From NCBI GenBank assembly GCA_039707655.1, contig CM077664.1, positions 122,920,485 through 122,984,484 of the forward strand: 64,000 nt of DNA, given 5' to 3'. The stretch is from Elymus sibiricus. Lineage: Eukaryota; Streptophyta; Magnoliopsida; Poales; Poaceae. The position numbers were made by a program, and so were the translations under genes. Numbering within the stretch: the stretch's first letter is position 1; each line of letters starts with the position of its first letter. Positions 57,601 to 64,000 of the stretch are shown here, one piece after another. The notes beneath the pieces were generated by a model that ran no database searches, had not been told where the DNA came from, and saw only the letters and a program-made list of their open reading frames with translations.

Positions 57601-57928
57601 AATGCAGAATTTGAAGAGCATCAACCCCGAACTCAGCACCACAGATATCGCCAAGAAGCTTGGAGAGAAGTGGCAAAAGATGTCAGGTAACATGTCCTAA
57701 GTTACAATGGCAGTACGGTGCAGTTCTTACTGTCAGTTTTTTTTGAAGGAAAAAGAAAAACTCCCGTGGTAACCATTTCCAATTGTCATATTTGCAGCTG
57801 AGGAGAAGCAGCCATACGTTGAGCAGTCCCAAGTGGATAAGAAACGCTATGCAGAGGAGACTGCTGCCTACCGCGGCGCTGGTGCGGCTCCTGTAGACGT
57901 GGACTCTCCAGATGGATCGTCCGATTGA
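51616..57928 (+). CDS. SSRP1: FACT complex subunit SSRP1 (16 exons, 643 residues)
   Basis: SSRP1 pairs with SPT16 in FACT, a nuclear histone H2A-H2B/H3-H4 chaperone that takes apart and rebuilds nucleosomes during transcription and replication. Exons: 51616-51669, 52480-52665, 52852-52957, 53050-53186, 54569-54652, 54731-54822, 54930-55038, 55140-55226, 55307-55399, 56107-56304, 56381-56532, 56624-56777, 56883-56978, 57072-57245, 57608-57686, 57798-57928. All introns are GT-AG and all phases agree; the sum is 1932 nt. The N-terminus starts [16 protein letters not shown]-terminal and middle PH-type regions (about 1-430) include [20 protein letters not shown]. An acidic segment (about 455-515), a Lys-rich linker and one HMG box (about 554-622, from DPNAPKRA) follow. 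Length and order fit plant SSRP1. No lesion was seen. Intron 4 carries a transposon. Exon calls rest on my memory of the family plus splice signals. Confidence 0.95.
51731..51841 (+). promoter_or_regulatory. Three telo-box-like sites in SSRP1 intron 1
   Basis: TAGGGTTT occurs at 51731, 51820 and 51834, the complement of the AAACCCTA telo box found near the start of many plant genes for replication, ribosomes and chromatin. Role here is inferred only from sequence and place. Confidence 0.45.
53643..54521. mobile_element. Mutator-like foldback element in SSRP1 intron 4
   Basis: An 879 bp element with terminal inverted repeats of about 170-180 bp (GAGAAAAGTATGTTTTTGGT at the left, its complement at the right), each with several TTGGTCCCTCAAG units. 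It is flanked by 9 bp direct repeats TTAGCAAAA (53634-53642) and TTAGTAAAA (54522-54530), one base different, as expected of Mutator-superfamily insertion. The inside holds further inverted copies of GCCACGAGCTCCTCGAGTGT (about 53896, 54115, 54236). It codes for nothing and would be removed by splicing. Confidence 0.85.
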
Positions 57929-58797
57929 ATTGGAAGATTGGCCGTTGTCGAAAGGAACATACTTTTGAGTCATGGTACAAGTAGGCATCCGATCTATCTT
58001 GGCTGTAGTAACTGGTGAGGTGTCGTCCCTACGTTTCTCAGTTAGCAAAGAACAGTTAGGATATGTAGGTTCCAAGGTAATGTTGCTTTGCTAAGAATTG
58101 TCAGCACCTGTGACAGGTGTTTTATTCGCTCCCTGGTTGCGCAACTTTTTTTGTGTGTGGGAAATACCCAAATCTTCACGGGAAACAAAGCATTCCAAAC
58201 ATAATAAAAATTACATTGAAGTCCTTGAACCATTAAATGACCAATACTGACACAGAACCAGCCGCTGATGCTTCCCTAACGACCAGTGCCCTAGAGCTAT
58301 AGTTGTCGCCGTCCCATGTCGTAGCCAGCCTTGTCGAGTCGATGATAGCTGTAGTTTTCCTGCATGTGTCCTCTAATGTCCAACGCGCCCTAGAGTTGCA
58401 GTTGTTGCCGTTGAACTCTTGAATTGATCTAAAACATCGGATCTTGTTGTTGCGCACTCGCACTGCGTGCGACCCTAACCTCATCGCCTCAATGAGACAT
58501 AAATCTATGACGGAGCTTATGTTGGAGCTTTGTCGACTTTGTTTTGACGGATGAATTCAAAAGGCTCGAAGCCCGAAAGATCAACTCGAAGGTGATGCGT
58601 TGCCATCCATCCAAGTGTGGTCCCTGCGAGGACTTCAGCCCAAATCTAAACTACTAGCCGAAGCCGAGGCATTGGGATTCTCCTTCCTGCCGCCAACTAT
58701 TAAAGTCGCAGACGAAGGATAATCCACGGAGGTGCATGGGGCGATTCATTTTATCTGTGGTTGTTGTGGATGGTTCATCGTTGGTCATTTTATGTAC
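57929..58797. other. SSRP1 3' region and intergenic sequence
   Basis: About the first 200 bases probably hold the 3' UTR. The stretch 58190-58480 has a repeat-like look (AGTCCTTGAACCATTAAATG, then GACCAGTGCCCTAGAGC-like) that recalls a LINE tail on the minus strand, but support is weak. No other gene is seen. Confidence 0.35.
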
Positions 58798-59129
58798 GAA
58801 GGTACATACCATATTAGGCTCTGTTTGATTTTTTCCCTCGAAAAAGAGTTGAAGCCTAACCAAATGACTATTTCCGACGGTCAAACCAAGCGTGTTAACC
58901 ATTGTTTAGAGGCCTATTTGGGCTACTATAGCCATGCTTGCGTAACCAAATGGGCAATGGTTTGAAGGTACATACCATATTAGGCTCTGTTTGATTTTTT
59001 CCCTCGAAAAAAAGTTGAAGCCTAACCAAATGACTATTTCCGACGGTCAAACCGAGCGTGTTAACCATTGTTTAGAGGCCTATTTGGGCCACTATAGCCA
59101 TGCTTGCGTAACCAAATGGGCAATGGTTT
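58798..59129 (+). repeat. Direct tandem duplication, 166 bp
   Basis: Copies 58798-58963 and 58964-59129, both from GAAGGTACATACCATATTAG to GGGCAATGGTTT, differ at only a few bases. It is therefore recent. Confidence 0.92.
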
Positions 59130-59435
59130 GTCTCTGGGTGAACCCTCCATCTCATAAAACCCATTTTTTTAAGTTTTGAATTTTTTTAGAAGGTGGATGT
59201 TCACAATAAATATATACAACCCGCAAAAAATTTCAACTCCAAACTCAAAATACACATAGAGATTAAAAAAATGACGATTCCGATATGAATAGTGTCACAA
59301 GAAGACACAAGAAGGTCGATGACGGCGGTGCGCCTTCGACTCGCTCCAGTGTATTTAGTCGTCGCTAGGTTGTCCGTAGACTTGGTTGTAATTTTTATTA
59401 CCTCGGTGTTTTCTGTACTGTCATGATTGATTATA

Positions 59436-59445
59436 CTCCCTCCAT

Positions 59446-59530
<85 letters not shown>

Positions 59531-59743
59531 ACCTAATACGTTTTTGAGGTTGCGTTTGACCATTGACAAGATTAACAATACATGAGATCTACGATATAAA
59601 AATTATATCATTAGAAACTCCTTTCATGTACGAATCTAACGATATGCTTTGTGTAACACAGCATGTCATATGTTACTACTCTAACCGTGGTCAAAGGTAA
59701 CCTCGAAGAACGTATTAGGCCCTATATATATGGATGGAGGGAG
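59436..59743. mobile_element. Stowaway-type MITE with long TA tract
   Basis: Bounded by CTCCCTCCATCCATATATA and TATATATGGATGGAGGGAG with TA target duplications at 59434-59435 and 59744-59745. 308 bp. The left arm runs into a (TA)n tract of about 80 bases (59449-59528), which probably grew by slippage from the TATATATA of the terminal repeat. Confidence 0.85.
59449..59528. repeat. (TA)n microsatellite
   Basis: About 40 uninterrupted TA units. Confidence 0.95.
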
Positions 59744-59959
59744 TAAATAAATTGGAAATTCTCTCTCTCTCTAAAAAGACACAAAAGACAAAAGAAAAAA
59801 TGACACTATTTACATATGTATTTCTCTTTTTATCTCTCTGTGTACTTTGAGTTTGAAGTTGAAATTGCCAGTGCTTGTACACAGTTGTCTTGTAAAAATC
59901 CATAATTTTTGTAGAAAGAAAGGAGGAAGAAGCGAGGGAGAGGAGGGAGAGGAAGATGA

Positions 59960-60150
59960 GGGAGGGAGGCTCACATGTTGTACGGTGAGTTGAACTCAAT
60001 TATTGATTGTAGCTACTAGCGGCGTGTGAGACAGTCCGCAAGCCACTAGTAATTGCCATCAGTGGTGTGTCTGTGTTGGCCGCACACTACTGGTATATTG
60101 ACCTGTTACCCGTGAGGGTTTACTTGCACACCACTAACAACTCAATCCTA
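59960..60150. mobile_element. CACTA subterminal-like fragment
   Basis: Repeats of ACTAGCGGCGTGTGAG, GCCACTAGTAATTGCCATCA, AGTGGTGTGTC and CACACTACTGG in both directions resemble the short subterminal units of some grass CACTA elements. No terminus is defined. Confidence 0.4.
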
Positions 60151-60311
60151 CAACGGGTTTGAGATGACAAGAAGCATATGTAGTGTACCTTCGCCATCTG
60201 CGGTCTCGTCTATCTCCATCTTCAACCATATTTCCTAGTTGTTGGTGGCACCCACGTGCTCACCACAAGCTAATGTTCAAATTATGCCACGTGTGCAAGG
60301 TGTTAGCGTGA

Positions 60312-61128
60312 GTGGGGGAAGTATCTTACCATCTTCAGGTACTTGACTCTGGCAAAACAAAGTTGGAGATTGCTAATGAAACCCGACACCTTGTGCGGAG
60401 GGGTCCTGAGAGCAAAATGTTACCCCATGGAAATTCATTGAAGGCGGGTCCTAAGAAGGGGTCATCCTTTACCTGGCAAAGCATCTTTGTTGGCTTACAG
60501 ACCTTCAGGAGAGGTCATATCTGACGTGCAGGATCATCCAGACAAATTAACTTATGGGAAGATCATTGGATCCCTGGAAGCCCTTCAAGGAAAGTGCTGA
60601 CGAGCAAGGGACTCTGTGTTCTCCAAATAATTGATGCACTTATCAACCCAATGATAGGCCAGTGGGATGAAGCTATTATCCAGGACAATTTCATATGATG
60701 TCGCAAGAATTTTGAGAATTCCATTGAGTGCATACTTGGCTGAGGACTTTGTAGCTTGGCATAAAACAAAGTCACATTGTTTCTCTGCCCAATCTGGCTA
60801 CTATGTTGAATGGGAGCATTAGTTTGCTAATAGGTTTAGAAGAGATGATGTTGACCCCTCGAGGAGTAACCCCGTTTGGGAAATTTTGTGGAAGTTGCGT
60901 GTGTCATGCAAAATAAAAATCTTTGGATGGAATGCTCTTCATGGAATTATACCAGGGATGTTTGTGCTTGCAAATCGCCATATTTTGGTCTCTGCCCAAA
61001 TTCCCATCTGTAAGGGAGGTGCGAAAGATGTTCGACATCTAATGTTCACATGTCAGTGGGCACGAGAGGTGTGGAAGACTTTGGGCCCAAAGGACGCGAT
61101 CGAGCAAGCGTTTAATGCGGATATATAG
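60312..61128 (+). pseudogene. LINE-type ORF remnant, zf-RVT region
   Basis: Plus-strand coding remnant in more than one frame. The first part has KAGPKKGSSFTWQSIFVGLQ followed by a RRGHIW segment; it is frameshifted and broken at 60522. The last part (60886-61128) reads WKLRVSCKIKIFGWNALHGI, then ICKGGAKDVRHLMFTC and AREVWKTLG. This is the zinc-binding region that follows reverse transcriptase in plant non-LTR elements (zf-RVT). The first Cys of the usual C-x-x-C is Ile. Reverse transcriptase itself is absent, so this is a dead 3' fragment. Confidence 0.65.
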
Positions 61129-61224
61129 GGTAGCGTGATTCTTGAATACCTTCTCAGGGATCAGTAACGTCAATCTCCAACGCTAAAATCTTTAGGATTT
61201 CAAGAAATCATTCTAGTATGGGGC

Positions 61225-61719
61225 TTGACATATCTGGTGGCAACGAAGAGACACAGTGAAGGGGGAAGGTGTTTTGAGTCCATCCATAACCACTCTAACA
61301 ATACATGCAATAACATCAAATTCGACTTCTTCAATGGGCTTTGTTCGGACCAGGAAGGAAAAATGGTCCAAGCCTACTCCAAATTCCTACAAGATGAATG
61401 TCGATGCTTGTTTTTTTATGATTGTATGGGAGCTACAATGGATGCTCTTTGCAATCATTTGGGTGAGGCGCTGACAGGTTCAACCACCTTAATCGATCAC
61501 GTTCTGGATGTCCCCACCACGGAGGTAATGGTGACGAGAGATGGATTGGTGATGGCGGATCGTCTTGGCTGTTCAATGGTCACATTCAAATCGGATTGTC
61601 TCAAGATCATACAAGCTTGCAACGGGGAAACGGAGATGTGGAACCCGTACTCTGTAGTTCATGCTGAGTGCTTTCAGATTGCCCTCAGGATGAGCTCGAT
61701 ATCTTTGTACATTGCCTAA
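61225..61719 (+). pseudogene. LINE-type RNase H domain remnant (RVT_3)
   Basis: The frame holds CNHLGEALTGSTTLIDHVLD, AEVMVTRDGL-like and DCLKIIQACNGETEMW, the pattern of the plant RVT_3 RNase H-like domain. The domain's first strand (SYKMNVDACFF) is in another frame around 61390-61420, so a frameshift splits it just before GATMDALCNH. It follows the zf-RVT remnant in the order expected of a plant LINE ORF2 end. Confidence 0.65.
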
Positions 61720-61867
61720 ACCTGGGCATTCTCCGGGCCTGGCCGGGCTTCACAAAGCCCATCCAAAATTTCTCAATCCCGGGCCCGGCCCGCAGCCTAG
61801 AAAAACTACTGTTTTCTTGAAAAACATGTTTTACCGGGCTTTTCCTGGGCCTCGGGCCGGGCCATGG
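61720..61867. other. Short repeat-like segment rich in GGGCC
   Basis: Contains GGGCCTGGCCGGGCTTCACA and GGGCCTCGGGCCGGGCC. It looks like a transposon fragment; not classified. Confidence 0.3.
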
Positions 61868-62927
61868 TGATGTAGGGTGGAACCCTAATTGACGATCTTT
61901 CACGAATTGGAGGGCGATCCTACGAAGAACACGAAGAACATGGGGAAGAACGGGGAGAAATCACAAGAGGAACACTCAAGAACAAGTCCAATCTCACATC
62001 CACTAGACTCAAATCCACACAAGATCCACAAAGATACATGAACAACAAAGGGAAAGATACAAGGTAGAGTTCATCCCAAATCCAAGAGGAGATGAGGTCT
62101 TGATGATCTAGATAGATCCTTCCCACACGGGGGTCTTGAATCCCTCGGGATCTTCTCACATGCTCACATGGAGGTCTTGATCTCTATGGGAGAGTCTCTC
62201 TCTCTCAAGAGGAGTAGTAGTAGGAGCAAAGCTCAACTAGAATGAGCTATCACATTGCTAACCCTAGAAATGAGGTGGGGGAAGAGTATATATAGGCTAG
62301 TCCACGAAGGAGTAAGTGAGAGGGGGATACATGGGCCTCTGGCCCGTCTCTGCGAGCAGGCAGGCGCCGGATGTCCGGGCTGGGGGCCGGATGTCTGGCC
62401 ATTAGCGAGATGCCGGATGTCCGAGGCACTGGCCGGATGTCCGGCCTGGCGGTGGCCGTTCTTCTGTAGTCCTCACGCCGGATATCCGGGGAAGCGCCGG
62501 ATGTCCGGCTCGTCGCGTGGCGCCGGATGTCCGGGGGTCGTCCGGATGTCCGGCTGCTGATGCTCATCGACGCCAGATGGTGTTGGGCTTCTCTGTGGCG
62601 CAGGCGTCGGATGTCCGGCCCTTGGCCCGGATGTCCGGCCGCTGTAGCTTCAGCAGCTCCGTCTTCTTCCGTCGTCGCTTCCATGTTTCCCTCGCGGATG
62701 GTGTAGTTGTTCCTTGGCACTTGCACTCCTCCTCGACATTCGTGAGGCTCCGGCAATACCTATGCATGCACATGGGAGAAGTGTCAAGTAGTATACCATC
62801 CTCGAAGGGGTCAAGTGAACACGTGTAAAGGAGATGATTCACCTTTATGTATGTGAAGTAGATGTCACACATGTCACTTGCCGAACGGACTCTTGACATG
62901 GTGATGTCCGTAGGATGCTCCGCATCA
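61868..62927 (-). repeat. 3' LTR of retrotransposon E9
   Basis: About 1060 bp with matching ends TGATG...CATCA. On its right lies TCCCCTCCCCCTTGGG, whose complement is a clear polypurine tract for a minus-strand element. A TATATATA box is near 62289. Most of its centre is an array of CCGGATGTCCGG-like units. The 5 bases to its left are CATGG; the other end is outside the window. Confidence 0.7.
62360..62642 (-). repeat. Array of CCGGATGTCCGG units inside the E9 LTR
   Basis: About ten copies of (G/T)CCGGATGTCCGG or one-base variants lie 20-60 bp apart. The unit is close to a palindrome. On the minus strand it gives repeated PDIR/RTSG in the open frame, which I take to be incidental. Confidence 0.85.
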
Positions 62928-63974
62928 TCCCCTCCCCCTTGGGAAAAAATCCGTCCTCGGATCGAAATCCAAATCACCATGGGAAAGAGATGTCATCGCC
63001 GTGTAGAAGTGGACGATCACCAAGAACTTATCATCTTGTAGCTCGAAATGGGCACTCTCCAATGTCGCACCGTCTCGTGATTCCTTCAAAAGGAGCAAAG
63101 ACAACAAACACTTGGAAAAACAAATGTGGTTAGCGTTAGTGCAAAACCAATCATTCAAGAGGTGATTCACCCAACAAGTGTCGTCATCATGCATATCATA
63201 TGGTGTGACAAAGGATAGCGGCATGTCATGTAGGCATATCAATTGAGCACAATCAAAGGCATCATGCGCAAAGGCAAGAAGCAATAGCAAATGTGAGGTA
63301 GTGTATTTAATGTGCATGACAAATGAACAAGCATCTACCTCAAGGTCATAGCAGGCATGCATAAAGCACTCAACAAATGGTCGATGGTATGCATATGAAT
63401 CATTCACAACACCAAAGAAAATGAGATGTCTAAACACATGAGTAACATGCAAGACAACCCAAGCATAATGTGCACATGGTGTAGTGAAGATAGTGTGGCA
63501 CTCAACACAATAGAAAGAGCAATTGTTCATCATGTGTGAGGCAATCAAGTCAAGCATGTAGCAATCAATGTTACATGGCATATGTGAAGAAATGATATTG
63601 TTGCAATCAAACACATGGGGATAGCATGGGATAATCATGTTCGATGCAACACACAAGGCATATATATCATGAGGCATGGCAATGTGGCAATGACAAGTCT
63701 AAGCAAGATCTCTAGCATGTGTGCAAAGTGTCATGGTGCAAGCAACACATGAAGTATGATCCACAATATTCATGCTCATGGTTTTGGGGTTCTCAAGAGA
63801 GAAGGATATCACCTTATGAGCGTGTCCTTGTGCGTCCTTCACAATACCGAAGTGGTAGCAAATGCGTTGTAGAAGCGCGTCGGTCGAAAGTGGCTCGCTC
63901 TCAAGAGCTCGAATGGTCAACTCACGTGAAGTGGAAGTTGACACGGGGTCGAACGATCCTACACATGCACACAA
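62925..63974 (-). pseudogene. E9 retrotransposon ORF, C-terminal part
   Basis: One minus-strand frame open from at least 63974 to 62925 apart from an in-frame TAG at 63699-63701. The protein is unusual: rich in Cys, His, Tyr, Phe and Met, with segments such as HMMNNCSFYCVECHTIF and CSFVMHIKYTTSHLLLLLAF. It ends DPRTDFFPRGRG. Many plant Gypsy polyproteins end in a similar D-x-R-(T/S)...(Q)xGGxD tail next to the polypurine tract, as here. It could be the end of a polyprotein or an extra 3' frame. It runs beyond the right edge. Confidence 0.5.
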
Positions 63975-64000
63975 TAAAGCAAAGAACGTATGTGCACGGT

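Noticed and set aside
59201..59578. Frame with an (IY)n stretch
   Set aside because: Translation of the TA microsatellite.
62250..62756. A 168-codon minus frame with PDIR/RTSG repeats
   Set aside because: It is the translation of the CCGGATGTCCGG array inside an LTR.

Overview
The window looks like nuclear DNA from a large, repeat-rich grass genome, most likely Triticeae (wheat, barley, Aegilops or a relative). The reasons are the very high load of Athila-lineage LTR retrotransposons with tRNA-Asp-type primer sites, the CACTA, Harbinger and Stowaway elements, and a many-intron host gene whose exons read as a grass SSRP1. Family names for transposons are from memory of Triticeae repeats and should be read as 'of this type'. 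No tRNA, rRNA, CRISPR array or bacterial-type operon was seen.

Layout. 1-1572: LTR and primer site of a minus-strand Gypsy element running off the left edge. 1573-37480: a nested stack. Two minus-strand CACTA transposons form the substrate. CACTA-1 is seen at 1573-2984, 9404-10594 and 12146-13037. CACTA-2 is seen at 13038-14659, 21433-21878 and 37245-about 37480. Into these jumped an intact Gypsy element at 2985-9398 (+, TSD AAAGG), a solo LTR at 10595-12145 (TSD TGCTA), an intact element at 14660-21427 (-, TSD GTAAT) and a tail-to-tail pair at 21879-37244. All but the first cut transposase exons. 37481-40541: a Stowaway MITE, diverged tandem repeats and an intact single-exon gene for a Werner-type 3'-5' exonuclease-like protein whose first catalytic Asp is Tyr. 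40542-50340: a truncated Gypsy element, a CACTA end with 83-84 bp repeats, a broken second exonuclease-like gene, another truncated Gypsy element and a Copia-like element with a 157 bp LTR. 50341-51141: the 3' end of a PIF/Harbinger transposon.

51142-57928: the one clear housekeeping gene, SSRP1 (FACT complex), with 16 exons encoding 643 residues, all phases consistent. Its fourth intron holds an 879 bp Mutator-like foldback element with 9 bp target duplications. 57929-64000: tandem duplication, Stowaway MITE with a long TA tract, a CACTA-like fragment, a decayed LINE-type ORF (zf-RVT plus RNase H), and the 3' LTR and coding part of another retrotransposon running off the right edge. This LTR carries an array of the near-palindrome CCGGATGTCCGG.

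The most interesting structure not explained by simple annotation lies in the retrotransposons. A GC-rich hairpin sits just upstream of the LTR TATA box in every LTR family here, and its two arms change together between copies. A 17-base motif, CCACCATAYCTACCTAT, is kept in six otherwise diverged elements in the same orientation. Polypurine-tract-like AAGCTTGGGGATGC is repeated internally, even inside reading frames.
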